A stretch of DNA of 64,000 nucleotides from Streptomyces sp. Ag109_O5-1 (GTDB taxonomy: Bacteria; Actinomycetota; Actinomycetes; Streptomycetales; Streptomycetaceae): positions 5,270,001 through 5,334,000 of the forward strand of contig NZ_RKQF01000001.1 of assembly GCF_003814875.1 (NCBI RefSeq). Reading direction: 5' to 3'. Within the stretch, counting starts at the first letter, position 1. Every line of letters starts with the position of its first letter. The notes beneath the pieces are model-generated. The model did no database searches, was not told where the DNA came from, and saw only the letters and a program-made list of their open reading frames with translations. Positions 17,545-26,296 of the stretch are shown piece by piece. The position numbers and the translations under genes were made by a program.

Positions 17545-18037
17545 GCAACCGCTCCCCGTTACACCCAAGACATTGTCTGTCAAGAACTCTGAAACTCTGT
17601 CAACGCTTTGAAAGCGGACACTCCACACCAACCACCCCGACTCGGCCGAATACTCGGCCGTGGGGCGAGTGTCAAGCGATCGCACCGTATCAGCCGCACA
17701 TAAGCCCCTCAAGGCGCGCCCGGACACCTTGACCTCACCGACATCGGCGTTGCGATCTGCAACGCCGGTGACCTGTGCGGCGGTTGGGGATACGGGGACG
17801 CGGCGGCGAGCCGGACTGTGCGGCGGCGAATCCCGAACTCCCCGCCCGCGCACGGTCCACGCCCGCGACCGTCACCATGCACCCATGAGGCCTGCACGAA
17901 TTGCTCACGCCGTTCCGCCCGACACACGTCGCGGTCGTCGCCCGGCGCGCGCGAGCGCGCGATGACAGCGCCGGCTGAGTAGAATCACCCGGTCGGGTGA
18001 ATGTTCATTGCCGTGAATGACGTGGGGGCGCCAGACC
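17545..18037. promoter_or_regulatory. Promoter region between the Tad operon and the PH-like gene
   Basis: About 490 bases with no convincing gene. Two TTGACA words on the minus strand (17578-17583 and 17598-17603, read as TGTCAA on plus) may be -35 elements for the Tad operon. An 11-base palindrome AGACATTGTCT sits at 17568-17578. Just upstream of the plus-strand gene is a palindrome TCACCCG-GT-CGGGTGA at 17985-18000, a good operator candidate. Confidence 0.45.
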
Positions 18038-18694
18038 GTGATCGAGCCGTCGTACCGCCAGTACTGGAAGCCTCCCGAGAGCGAGGAGCTCGTGACGCGC
18101 GGCAGGGTGTCCTTCGCGACGGGGGCCGCGGGATGGGTCGAGGGCCGGCGCTGGTTCCGGGATCCGGAACGGCGGGACATTCAGGGGGAGTTGGCCGGAT
18201 GGCCGGCGGGGCCGTCGTATCGTCGGCGCTCCTGGTTCGAACGGTTCGTGCGGGACGGCATGGTGGAAGTATTCGCCCTCCTGCTCACCCTCGTCTTCGG
18301 ACTGCTCGGAGGCAGCCCGGGCCGGTCCGAGGAGCTCGGCAGGAGTGAGGACCCGGAAAACGAGGAGAAGGACTTCCCGGTGCTGTGGGCGGCCCCCGGC
18401 ACGATCGCCCGCACGCTCCCCTGGCAACTGGACCCGGCCCGCTGTCCCGACACGGACGTGACGGAGCTGGTCCTGACCGACCGCCGGCTGCTGGTCGTCG
18501 GGGGGCTGAAGGATCCCAGGAACCCCTGGGAGGAGGTCCTCTGGGAGACGGACCGGAGCGCGGTCGCCGCGATCGAACGGCGCCCGTTCTCCAAGGGCGG
18601 GCACGACTTCACCGTCACCTTCACGGACGGCTCCTGGTGCCGTCTGACGTCGCTGGAGGGTGGGTCCCTGCTTCGCCGGCTGACGGCAGCCTGA
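18038..18694 (+). CDS. PH-like-domain protein, family 1 of the accessory region
   Basis: About 218 residues from GTG 18038 (GGGGG upstream); ATG 18017 is an alternative without a ribosome site. The protein shows WFRDPERRDIQGELAGWP, a hydrophobic patch (VEVFALLLTLVFGLLG), then EEKDFPVLWAAPGTIARTLPWQLDPAR and a PH-like end (LVLTDRRLLVVG, FTVTFTDGSWCRLTS). The protein at 25227-26117 has the same plan, and a decayed 3' end of a third copy lies at 28791-28847. Function unknown. The family seems to travel with the type VII-like modules. It ends 12 bases before the convergent gene. Confidence 0.6.
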   Translation: MIEPSYRQYWKPPESEELVTRGRVSFATGAAGWVEGRRWFRDPERRDIQGELAGWPAGPSYRRRSWFERFVRDGMVEVFALLLTLVFGLLGGSPGRSEELGRSEDPENEEKDFPVLWAAPGTIARTLPWQLDPARCPDTDVTELVLTDRRLLVVGGLKDPRNPWEEVLWETDRSAVAAIERRPFSKGGHDFTVTFTDGSWCRLTSLEGGSLLRRLTAA

Positions 18695-18705
18695 AGAAGA
18701 CACGG

Positions 18706-19305
18706 TTAGACCGTGACCCGGACGGTCTCCGCCAGTTCGTCGGTCAGCTCGCACAAGACGTCCGTGCCGGCCTGGGCCTGCCAGGACGTGAGCAGGACGA
18801 GCGCCCACTTCTCGTCGGCACGGATGCCGTACGCACAGGTCTCCAGCACCGTCCCCAGCCCGTCCCGGCCGACGTCCTGGACGTACGCGTGCCGCACTCG
18901 CACCGCCGGTCCCACGGGGAGGGTACGGAGTTCAGCCTCGGGCGGGCGGTAGGAGACGGGTGTGGGGGCGGCCAGATAGCGCTGGAGCAGTTCGACGGTC
19001 ATCGTCGGATACGTGTCGTCGGTGAGCAGCGCGGAGAGCTCGATGCGGGCGAGTTCCCCGAGGCGCGGCTCGGGGACGTACGACAGCGCGGTGATCGGGC
19101 CGCGTTCACGGGAGTCGGCGGCGGCTTCGCGGAGTTCGGCGGCGAGGGCGCCGAGCAGCTTCGGCTCGTCGCCGTCATCCGGGCCGACGAGCCGCCGGGC
19201 GGCCTCCGCAGCCCAGGCGGCCAGGTCGACGGACGTTCGAACGGGCAGCGCGACGGCGTCCTCCGGGGTCCGCAGATGAACCGTGGCAGCGGCGAACTCG
19301 GGCAT
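18706..19305 (-). CDS. Module accessory protein with LP-x-GPAVR motif (a)
   Basis: 199 residues from ATG 19305, which shares one base with the stop of the gene before it. A cytosolic-looking alpha/beta protein with no signal or membrane helix. It carries LPVGPAVRVRH near residue 125, the same motif as LPAGPAVRHR in the upstream gene and LPCGPAVCG in 24513-25190. Last gene of a minus-strand operon that begins with a WXG-like protein. By position it could be a chaperone or adaptor for the module's effector; no known family is assigned. Confidence 0.6.
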   Translation of the reverse strand: MPEFAAATVHLRTPEDAVALPVRTSVDLAAWAAEAARRLVGPDDGDEPKLLGALAAELREAAADSRERGPITALSYVPEPRLGELARIELSALLTDDTYPTMTVELLQRYLAAPTPVSYRPPEAELRTLPVGPAVRVRHAYVQDVGRDGLGTVLETCAYGIRADEKWALVLLTSWQAQAGTDVLCELTDELAETVRVTV

Positions 19306-19943
19306 CAGGCCATCCATTGCAGGGTGCGGGCGACGGAGTCGAACAGCGTGACCAGGGCCTCCACAAGCGGCTCCAGCGGTGGCGCCGTCGGCGTGGAGAA
19401 GGAGAGCAGCAGCCGCTGATCGCTGTGCGGGACGGCGAGGTAGACGTCCAGATGAGCGACGGCGAGCTTGTTGCCGTCGGGGTCGTCGGGGGCGGGCCGA
19501 CGCAAGTAGCGGTGGCGTACGGCGGGTCCGGCGGGGAGGTCGACGAGCGCGACGGCGTCGTTGTCGGCAGCGTGAAGGGCGAGGGAGCGGGCGATGTCGG
19601 CGAGGTCGCCGGGCTCGGTGCCGGGTGAGGGCCGCAGTACCGTCACGACCAGACCGGCGGAGACGGGGACCTGGCCGAGGACCTGCTGGACGAAGTACAT
19701 CTCCACACCGCCGTTGGCCTGCGCGGCCTCGGCCTGCGCCCGCATCCGCTCCGCGAGCGCGGCCTCCAGCTGCGGCGTGGCCTGCGTACGCCGCAGCCCC
19801 CGCTTGACCAGCTTGTCGATGCGATGCGTCCAACGCTCCGGACTGTCGAGCACGATCCGCTCCCATCCGTCGGGGACGGCGAGGCGGTAGTCGGAGGGGG
19901 GTGGGGTGGGGGTGGTGGCGCGGGCTTTCGTGCCGTCGGTCAT
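19305..19943 (-). CDS. Module accessory protein with LP-x-GPAVR motif (b)
   Basis: 212 residues from ATG 19943 (ATGA overlap with the upstream stop). Segments: YRLAVPDGWERIVLD; an Arg/Ala-rich helix; VALVDLPAGPAVRHRYLRR; YLAVPHSDQRLLLSFSTPT; and a C-terminal helix LVEALVTLFDSVARTLQW. The last two elements match the end of the 38070-38783 protein (LVEPMLQLFDAIAGTFRF), which supports one family across modules. Opening and ending layouts suggest a soluble protein that acts in the cytoplasm. Confidence 0.62.
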   Translation of the reverse strand: MTDGTKARATTPTPPPSDYRLAVPDGWERIVLDSPERWTHRIDKLVKRGLRRTQATPQLEAALAERMRAQAEAAQANGGVEMYFVQQVLGQVPVSAGLVVTVLRPSPGTEPGDLADIARSLALHAADNDAVALVDLPAGPAVRHRYLRRPAPDDPDGNKLAVAHLDVYLAVPHSDQRLLLSFSTPTAPPLEPLVEALVTLFDSVARTLQWMA

Positions 19944-20737
19944 ACGTCCACCCCGCCCGGCCCGCCGGCCCGGTTGCTCCGCCTCGAGCGCCAGGGGATC
20001 AGGGCGACAGCGGCCACTGGCGCGAGGACGAGAACGACGGCGGCCCCCAGGCAGAGATAGTCGATGACGCCGTTGTCGAGGTCCGACCTGTGTCCGAGGA
20101 ACGGCCGGTAGTGTCCGGCGGGATCGACCACCGCCTGCGTCCTCGTGCCGACCATGGTTACGTCCGTGCACCACTTGTCGTTGTCGAACACCTGCCGGAT
20201 CGCCCCGTCAGGGAGCTTGACGCGGCAGTACAGAGTGGTCACGCCGTGCGATCCCCGGTCGACGGCCTTGGCGTACGTGACGGTGGTCTCCTGGCCGCGG
20301 ACCTGGAGATACCACCTGTCGGCTTGCTGGGATCCCAGCCAGACCAGCACGACGTAGGCGGCCACGACCAGCCCCCGTAGGACGGGACCACCACGCCGCA
20401 AAGGGGCGGACACTGCCGTCCAGATCACAGCCATGCCCCAGACCAGGCCGACGAACACCGCGTACCTGCCGATGAGATACGTGGACGCCAGGCAGACGGC
20501 AACACCCACGAGGGCGATCAGCGGCAGCCGGATCCAGGGCCAGGCACGGGCGGGATCATCCGACGGCTTTCCGCCGTCGATGTCCAGGATGCGCCGCACG
20601 CGCCGCGTATGGCCGTCCTCCTCGGCGATCCGCCGCAGCTCCGGCAGCCCCAGCCCGACTTCCTCAAAAGTGCGTTGCTTGGCCGGCGAAAGCCCGGCGA
20701 ACAGTTCGTCGACGGTCCGACCGTCTTTGCCTGCCAC
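19940..20737 (-). CDS. Membrane protein next to type VII-like effector, candidate immunity protein
   Basis: About 265 residues from GTG 20737 (GAGGAG/AGAGAG upstream). A cytoplasmic head (DELFAGLSPAKQRTFEEVGL) precedes two adjacent helices (PLIALVGVAVCLASTYLIG, FVGLVWGMAVIWTAVSA), a third (LRGLVVAAYVVLVWLG), an extracytoplasmic domain of about 90 residues with two Cys (TLYCRVK, KWCTDV), and a final helix (CLGAAVVLVLAPVAAVALI). It directly follows the 470-residue effector-like gene on the same strand. Membrane proteins in this position are often immunity factors; this is inference from order alone. Confidence 0.6.
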   Translation of the reverse strand: MAGKDGRTVDELFAGLSPAKQRTFEEVGLGLPELRRIAEEDGHTRRVRRILDIDGGKPSDDPARAWPWIRLPLIALVGVAVCLASTYLIGRYAVFVGLVWGMAVIWTAVSAPLRRGGPVLRGLVVAAYVVLVWLGSQQADRWYLQVRGQETTVTYAKAVDRGSHGVTTLYCRVKLPDGAIRQVFDNDKWCTDVTMVGTRTQAVVDPAGHYRPFLGHRSDLDNGVIDYLCLGAAVVLVLAPVAAVALIPWRSRRSNRAGGPGGVDV

Positions 20738-20796
20738 GTTCTCTCTACTCTCCTCGCCCTCACGGGCCTCGCGGTGGTCCGGTCCCGTCCGGCGAC

Positions 20797-22209
20797 TCAG
20801 CCTCCGGCGACCTTCAGGTGCCCGTTGTAGAAGGGGATTCCATTCGCACCCCAGCCGTCCGTGTGCTTCAGGCCGTCGAAGACGTTGGGCTCCAGCCAGG
20901 TCGGCTCCCAACTGTGCATGGGGGCCACGTTCAGGACGCCCGCGGCAGTCGGCAGGATCTGGCTCGTCTGGTAGAGGACGTTCCGTGCCTGGGCCACGGT
21001 CTTGAATTCGGAGCCGGCGAGACCGCCCAGTTTGGGAAGTGCGCCCTTGGCGAGGATCCCGTCGTCCGGAGCCGTCTTCGTGATGGCCTCGCGGATGTCG
21101 TTGTAGTACGCCTTGAAGTCGAGGGAGTCCTTGACGATCGACCGCATCTTGGGGAGGACGCTGTTCGGGCCCTTAGCCAGCGCCTCACCGATCTTGCCCG
21201 CTTTCACACCCGTGAGTGCCTCGGCGCTCTCACCGGCCAGTTTCGCGTCCACCCCCAGATCCCGCAGGGTGAGCAACTGCCGCAGGGCGGCCGATCCACG
21301 GGCGGCGGTGGCCGCCTCCTTCGCGGCCGTGCCCAGGATCCGCCCGGCGCCGAAGGACAGCACGCCGACCACATCGATGGCGACGTCCAGCCAGGTGCCC
21401 TTGCCGTCCAGGGCGGAGACGGTGTCGCAAACGAGGGCGACCACGGAAGCGATCAGGGCCAGCCCCACGATGAGCTCACCGAAGATAGGGACGGCGCCGA
21501 ACACGAGCGCCAGGACGCAGAGCACGCCGGCGACCGCCCCCGCCCAGTGCCCGATCTCGGCAACCCAGTCCTTCCAGTTGTCCCACCAGTGGTGCTTGGG
21601 ATCCTTCAGCCCGTCGTGGTCGACGGCGTCCCGGATGGCCTTGGCGGCGTAACCGGCCTGGGTGTCCCGGTAGTCGAGCGCGGCCCGCAACTCCCGCTTC
21701 GCGGCGTCGAGATCCCCGTCCGAGGCTTCCTTCTGCCGCTTCAGCTTCTGCTTGTCGGGGTGGTTGTCATCGCTGGAGGGATGCTGATCGATCTGCTTCT
21801 GGTAGTTGCTGCTGTCAGCGTCGGCCGCGGCGGCCTTCTTCAGCGCTGAACGAACCCGATTCTGGGCATGGTTGAGAGCGGTGGCCCAATTCTCACGCAC
21901 CTGATCGGCGATGGGCTCGTACGGCACGGAGGAACCGAGCGCCGCCCCCGCCGCCGCGTACCGCTGATGCGACTGACTGAGCAGCTTGACGGTGTCCCCG
22001 GTCTTCGCGGTGAATGCCTTCCCGGCGTCCGATTCCCACCCGTTCCCGTCGACGAGGTTGTTCAGCTTCCCGGCCTGCTCCTCTATGAGCTTGGCGGTGT
22101 CGGAGATCCGCTTGCCGAGTCGGGCCACCTCGTACGGATCCCCCGGCGTGAACTCCTTGTCGTCGTACCGAGCCGTCTGCCAGTCGACCCCGGAGAAGTC
22201 GTCGCTCAT
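20797..22209 (-). CDS. Type VII-like effector protein, module 1
   Basis: 470 residues. The head (about 1-110) is WXG100-like: DPYEVARLGKRISDTAKLIEEQAGKL, then GNGWESDAG (the W-x-x-x-x-G turn) and a second helix. A charged coiled-coil-like region follows (about 110-200). A hydrophobic hairpin at about 218-270 (WAGAVAGVLCVLALVFGAVPIF, LIVGLALIASVVALVCDTVSAL) is followed by GTWLDVAIDVVGVLSFGAG, and then a 170-residue tail of unknown type. No known nuclease, NADase or lipase motif is visible. Its ATG overlaps the stop of the small helical gene upstream. Likely secreted by the type VII route as part of this module. Confidence 0.65.
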   Translation of the reverse strand: MSDDFSGVDWQTARYDDKEFTPGDPYEVARLGKRISDTAKLIEEQAGKLNNLVDGNGWESDAGKAFTAKTGDTVKLLSQSHQRYAAAGAALGSSVPYEPIADQVRENWATALNHAQNRVRSALKKAAAADADSSNYQKQIDQHPSSDDNHPDKQKLKRQKEASDGDLDAAKRELRAALDYRDTQAGYAAKAIRDAVDHDGLKDPKHHWWDNWKDWVAEIGHWAGAVAGVLCVLALVFGAVPIFGELIVGLALIASVVALVCDTVSALDGKGTWLDVAIDVVGVLSFGAGRILGTAAKEAATAARGSAALRQLLTLRDLGVDAKLAGESAEALTGVKAGKIGEALAKGPNSVLPKMRSIVKDSLDFKAYYNDIREAITKTAPDDGILAKGALPKLGGLAGSEFKTVAQARNVLYQTSQILPTAAGVLNVAPMHSWEPTWLEPNVFDGLKHTDGWGANGIPFYNGHLKVAGG

Positions 22210-22508
22210 TTGTCCCCCGGCTGCGCCTTGAGCAACGCGTCGGCGAGATGCTGATCGACCCCGTCGTAGGCCTTGGCCGCCTCGCCTGCGGTCTTCCCGA
22301 GAAACTCCAGCCCGTCGCAGAGCTGCTTGCGCTTCTTCTTCCAGTCGTCCGCGAAGTCGCCGAGCGCACCGGCCACATCACCGGACCCGATCTCGGAGCC
22401 GTACGAGTCGACGAGATCCTTCGCATGTTCAAAGTTGGACTTCAACTTCGCGACCGACCGGCTTATCTCCCGCAACTCGCTCGTGGACACCTTGACGTGA
22501 TCCGCCAC
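22206..22508 (-). CDS. WXG/EspC-like small helical protein, module 1
   Basis: 100 residues from the second of two adjacent GTG codons (22508); GGGGG lies 5 bases before it. Two predicted helices flank FADDWKKKRKQL, where Trp and the following basic turn sit as in WXG/EspC-like type VII targets. The same region in the other modules reads FADDWGYGIKQL (23009-23311) and FMHGWKDGRKEI (38773-39090). It probably pairs with the adjacent effector head for export. A frameshifted partial copy lies at 29366-29485. Confidence 0.68.
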   Translation of the reverse strand: MADHVKVSTSELREISRSVAKLKSNFEHAKDLVDSYGSEIGSGDVAGALGDFADDWKKKRKQLCDGLEFLGKTAGEAAKAYDGVDQHLADALLKAQPGDK

Positions 22509-22511
22509 CAC

Positions 22512-22872
22512 TACCCCCGTGAAACGCCTACCTACTCAGCCGCCCCGCGAGACATGGAGGGCCACGGTCACTGTGTGTCGAGGGTTTTGGGGGCTGCAAC
22601 CAACGGACCGCAAAGGGAGCCCCAAGGAGGGGGCGGTACCCAGCAGGTCGTACAGGGCATCCACGCCATGCCCGCGCAATCTTCACAACGCCCGTGCGGC
22701 TGGCCCGGGGCGAGGGAAGGCTCCCCACCCACACCGGGGGTACCGCCCCTGAAGGACTCTCGGAATACCCCACAATCACCACATTCACAGCGAAGTCAGC
22801 GGTGGCGAAACCCGGGATCTCACGGATACCGTTTGCACTCTTGACCAACTTCATTCTCACGGGGGAGTCACA
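22512..22872. other. Spacer and duplicated segment before the deletion scar
   Basis: No intact gene. 22512 to about 22705 continues a segment duplicated at 29486 to about 29695. About 22765-22872 resembles the upstream region of the lipoprotein gene at 32473, including the words CTCACGGATA and TTCATTCTCACGGGG. It is therefore a patchwork junction. Confidence 0.6.
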
Positions 22873-22947
22873 GTGAAGCGCCGCACCTTGCCCGTTTCCG
22901 ACGAGCAGGACGTGACCGTGAAGGAAATCCAGGCGGTCAACCGCTGA
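22873..22947 (+). pseudogene. Deletion scar: 5' of lipoprotein gene joined to 3' of secreted-protein gene
   Basis: A 25-codon frame begins GTG with MKRRTLP, identical to the start of the lipoprotein at 32473, and ends VTVKEIQAVNR-stop, matching the last residues of the secreted proteins ending at 34154 (IKVQEAQAVNR) and 8900 (ITVQEIQSVNR). The upstream sequence also matches that of 32473. The simplest reading is a large internal deletion of a lipoprotein/secreted pair that left an in-frame fusion of the two ends. It might still be translated but is too short to carry the original functions. Confidence 0.8.
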
Positions 22948-23008
22948 TGAGACGCGAGCGGCCCGCGGAGTCCCGGCTCCGGGCCGCCCAAGGAGACCGG
23001 AATCCGAC

Positions 23009-23311
23009 ATGAGTGACCTGCGCCTCGAAGACACGATCTTCCAGGACCTGAAGAAGACCTTCTCGTCCATCAGCGACCGCATGGAGACAACCCGCCGCAC
23101 GCTCCGCAGCGCCGACGCTTCAGCAGTCGGCGAGAAGCAACTCGTCGAAGACGTCCAGGACTTCGCCGACGACTGGGGTTATGGCATCAAGCAACTCGGC
23201 AAGCACACCCAGGGTGCCGTAAAAATGATCAACAAGATCGGGGAGAGCTTCGGCAAGCTCGACCTGGACCTGGCCGAGTCGCTCAAGGCTCCGCAGCAGA
23301 AGGGCAAGTGA
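23009..23311 (+). CDS. WXG/EspC-like small helical protein, module 2
   Basis: 100 residues from ATG 23009 with AAGGAGACC upstream. All-helical composition, with FADDWGYGIKQL at about 52-63 giving a W-x-x-G turn between helices. C-terminal IGESFGKLDLDLAESL resembles the ends of the module 1 and 3 partners. First gene of a plus-strand operon: the effector-like gene follows after one base. It probably forms the helical-hairpin export partner of that protein. Confidence 0.68.
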   Translation: MSDLRLEDTIFQDLKKTFSSISDRMETTRRTLRSADASAVGEKQLVEDVQDFADDWGYGIKQLGKHTQGAVKMINKIGESFGKLDLDLAESLKAPQQKGK

Positions 23312-23312
23312 C

Positions 23313-24512
23313 GTGGCTGGGCAACGGCCTGCCTTCCCCCACATAGGCTGGGATCCCACGCCGGGAAGCGTGGAGGACACCCGGGACCTCGCCAAGCAGC
23401 TCGGCAAGCTGGCCGGCGAGTTGGGTACGGCGCTCGGCGAGCTGGACCGCATCGAGACAGGTGCCTGGAAGGGCAAGACCGCGATCGCTTTCAGCGAGTA
23501 CGTCGGCCAAGACGTCACCCCTCTCATCCGCAAGAGCCACGAGTCCTTCGACAAGGCATCCCGCGCGCTGCACCGCTGGGCCGACGACCTCCAGGGCTTC
23601 CAGGACAGGGCGGACCGGCTGGAGAAGACCGCCGGGGACAAACTCGATGCCAAGGCCGAGGCCGAAGGGAAGGCCGCCGGCAAAGGCAGCGACGAACTCG
23701 CCAAAGCCTCCAGCGCCGTGGACGGAGTCATCCAGAAGGTCCACGAGCTGGAGGAGGACTACCGGGTGGCCGCCCGCCAGGTCAGCAAGGAGCTGGACAA
23801 GGCCGGCGACATCGCTCCCGATGAGCCTGGCTTCTGGGACAAACTGGGCAATGGCATCGAGAATGCCTGGGACGCCACCGGCGACTGGATCAAGGATCAC
23901 GCGGACGTCTTCAAGGCGATCGGCGACCTCCTCAGCCTGGCGAGCGGCGTGCTGGGACTCCTCGCCATCATCACCGCCCCCTTCGAACCCATCGGTGCCA
24001 TTTTCGCCGCCGCAGCGATGATCACGAGCGGCGCAGCCCTGCTGACCCATCTCGTCGCCAAAGCAGCTGGCGCGGACGTCAGTTGGACCGAGATCGGATT
24101 CGACGCACTCGGTGTCCTGCCCGGCGTCAAGGGCCTCACAGGCAGCGCCGAACTCGCGAAGGGCGCCAACGCGGCCGCGCGGGCCGCCGAACTCGGCGAG
24201 GGCTACCGTGGCGTGACCAGCGTCGGGAAGGCACTCGTTCTCTTCGGCCCCATCAAAGCCGTGCCCATGGTGAAACTGGGTGAAGGCGGCAGCCGACTGA
24301 CCTTGGCAGTCGAGAGCGGTTTGCAGAATATTCGCAAGGGACAGTGGCTCGGTACCCAGGGCATCAACATGGTATCGAATTTGAAGTTCATCAAGGGCGC
24401 CGACGCAATCGCCCCCATAGGTAAGGCAGGCCGTATCATCGACGGCTCGATCAAGGGCGCTCTCGATGCCTACAAGGTGCACACTGTCGCAAAAAATGAC
24501 TTTGGGGGCTGA
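23313..24512 (+). CDS. Type VII-like effector protein, module 2
   Basis: 399 residues from GTG 23313. The head has VEDTRDLAKQLGKLAGEL, then ETGAWKGKTAIAFSEYV, a clear WXG motif, and a second helix; a charged coiled-coil-like stretch follows to about 170. FWDKLGNGIENAWDATGDWIKDH then leads into a hydrophobic hairpin (about 205-252: LLSLASGVLGLLAIITAPF, AIFAAAAMITSGAALLTHLV) and VSWTEIGFDALGVLPG. The tail is only about 130 residues (ends KVHTVAKNDFGG), shorter than in the other modules, so a toxic tip may have been lost or be unusual. The next gene starts at the base after the stop. Confidence 0.65.
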   Translation: MAGQRPAFPHIGWDPTPGSVEDTRDLAKQLGKLAGELGTALGELDRIETGAWKGKTAIAFSEYVGQDVTPLIRKSHESFDKASRALHRWADDLQGFQDRADRLEKTAGDKLDAKAEAEGKAAGKGSDELAKASSAVDGVIQKVHELEEDYRVAARQVSKELDKAGDIAPDEPGFWDKLGNGIENAWDATGDWIKDHADVFKAIGDLLSLASGVLGLLAIITAPFEPIGAIFAAAAMITSGAALLTHLVAKAAGADVSWTEIGFDALGVLPGVKGLTGSAELAKGANAAARAAELGEGYRGVTSVGKALVLFGPIKAVPMVKLGEGGSRLTLAVESGLQNIRKGQWLGTQGINMVSNLKFIKGADAIAPIGKAGRIIDGSIKGALDAYKVHTVAKNDFGG

Positions 24513-25190
24513 GTGCCGTTCATGGACACCCTCGAAACACTCCAGGACCTGACGATAGAGGGCGCTGTACTGCCCCCGATGGCCTTCCGACTGCCCCACG
24601 GCATGCACGCGATCGAGGTTTCACTCGACGCCGACGAGCGGACACAGGCGGCGCACCAACTTGTCCGCGAGATCTATCCGCGTGGCGAAGTGCCCCTGTG
24701 GGAAACCATGGGCTCGCTGTACAGCGCCATGGCCGATCAGATGCTCGCGAGCGGAGTCGGTTTCTTCGGTATCGGACTCTACGGACTCGAGGACGACGGA
24801 GGCGTGGCACACTGCTCGCTCACCATCGCGGTCTTGGAGTCGGGTGAGACGGATCAGGAGGTCGTCGCACACGGAATCCAGTCACTGTTGCTGCGGGACC
24901 CACTGCGTGAGGTGACCTGGCTGGACCTCCCGTGCGGGCCCGCGGTCTGCGGAGTCACCTTCCAGAAACTTGTCGTGGACGGCGGATACACGAAGTCCGG
25001 CCAGGACGAGGAACTCGTCATGGGGCAAATCCAGGTGCACGTCCCCTTCGCAACTGGTCCTTATACCGCTGTGTTTACCCTGGACACGGCTTCCATAGAA
25101 CAGTGGGAGGAGTTCGCGCACGCCGTCGCGGGAATCGTCGGCTCGGTGGAATTCCCTCCCTCGACCGATGCCGCCGGTCTCCCTGACTGA
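24513..25190 (+). CDS. Module accessory protein with LP-x-GPAV motif (c)
   Basis: 225 residues from GTG 24513, immediately after the effector stop; ATG 24522 is an alternative. No signal peptide. Segments: PPMAFRLPHGMHAIEVSLD, GFFGIGLYGLEDDGGVAHCSLTI, WLDLPCGPAVCGVTF, IQVHVPFATGPYTAVFTLDT and a C-terminal helix with VGSVEF. The order (strand, LP-x-GPAV, VP strand, helix) follows the 19305-19943 and 38070-38783 proteins. Probably a cytoplasmic partner of the module 2 effector; no known family name can be given. Confidence 0.62.
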   Translation: MPFMDTLETLQDLTIEGAVLPPMAFRLPHGMHAIEVSLDADERTQAAHQLVREIYPRGEVPLWETMGSLYSAMADQMLASGVGFFGIGLYGLEDDGGVAHCSLTIAVLESGETDQEVVAHGIQSLLLRDPLREVTWLDLPCGPAVCGVTFQKLVVDGGYTKSGQDEELVMGQIQVHVPFATGPYTAVFTLDTASIEQWEEFAHAVAGIVGSVEFPPSTDAAGLPD

Positions 25191-25226
25191 CCGAATTGTG
25201 TTCCTCCGTGGAGAGATGACGTACTG

Positions 25227-26117
25227 ATGGACTGGTACCCCGAGGCCGACGAAGATCTACTGATCAGGACCGCGGCCAAATTCGCCACCGGCATCTCACC
25301 CGCAGTCGCCGGATCCCGCTGGTTCCGAGATCTCGATCGCAACGACATCCAGCAGGAGCTGCAGGACTGGCCTGTGGGTCCGAGCTACGCCCTGCGTACG
25401 ACCGGGGACCGCGTCGCACGACGCACCGGCCGTGCCTTCGCGGTCGGGATTCCACTGATCGCCAACATCATCGCGAACATCGGCGGGGCCGCCGGCTCAC
25501 CTTTCGGCGATGTACCCGTGCGAGGAAGGCCGGAGGAACCGGAGAACGAGGTCGAGGACTTTCCGGTCATGTGGGCCGCGCCCGACACCCTGGCGCGGAC
25601 CGTGCCCTGGCAACTCGATCCAGCGCGCCGCCCCAAGGGCTACGCCACCGACCTCGCCCTCACGAGTCGGCGCCTGCTCTTCCTCGGCACCAAAACCGGC
25701 ACACTGGACAAGGCCGATGTACTCGCGGAATTCCCTCGCGATTCACTCGCCGGAGCGAGGCGGATGACATACAGCGACGCTGAAGCAGACGTGCGGCTGA
25801 GCTTCGCGGACCAGTCCTGGATCCGCCTGTTCACCGGCAATCCCGACAGCGCCGAGCGCCTGTGCCAACTACTTTCCGGAACCGTCCACACCGTCTCCGA
25901 AAGCGAGTTGTCCCCCGGCCAGAGTGCCCGGCTGACGCGGTTCCTCACCGAACTCCCCGACCGATCCCAACCCCCGGTCATCACTCGGCTCCGGAGCGGG
26001 ATTGTCATGGTGGAGGTGAGCGTCCCCTCGAAGGCAGCCAGGGACGTTCATGAGACCCACTCCATTCTCATGGGTCCCTCCGGAGAAGCAGCGGCACCTA
26101 AACCTGGCGATCTGTAG
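25227..26117 (+). CDS. PH-like-domain protein, family 1 (module 2)
   Basis: 296 residues from ATG 25227. It matches the 18038-18694 protein in order and wording: RWFRDLDRNDIQQELQDWP, a hydrophobic segment (AVGIPLIANIIANIGGAAG), EDFPVMWAAPDTLARTVPWQLDPAR, and a PH-like part (LALTSRRLLFLG, VRLSFADQSWIRLF). An extra C-terminal 80 residues include VEVSVPSKAARDV. Part of that 3' end is duplicated at about 29800-29935. Function unknown; possibly membrane-associated. Confidence 0.6.
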   Translation: MDWYPEADEDLLIRTAAKFATGISPAVAGSRWFRDLDRNDIQQELQDWPVGPSYALRTTGDRVARRTGRAFAVGIPLIANIIANIGGAAGSPFGDVPVRGRPEEPENEVEDFPVMWAAPDTLARTVPWQLDPARRPKGYATDLALTSRRLLFLGTKTGTLDKADVLAEFPRDSLAGARRMTYSDAEADVRLSFADQSWIRLFTGNPDSAERLCQLLSGTVHTVSESELSPGQSARLTRFLTELPDRSQPPVITRLRSGIVMVEVSVPSKAARDVHETHSILMGPSGEAAAPKPGDL

Positions 26118-26296
26118 CAGAGAACATCCCCGAAGGCGCGACAGCAACGTCACTGAGCGCGCACATTGCGTTGCGTGAAGCAGGTGCTGCCGTTCCCCCG
26201 GGGGCACCCGACCGTACTGTGTCGTGCCCCGGCGGCGAGTGGCCGACGGGACTCAAAAACAGCCGAAGAGACCGTGCGACACAACGCGCGGCCTCT

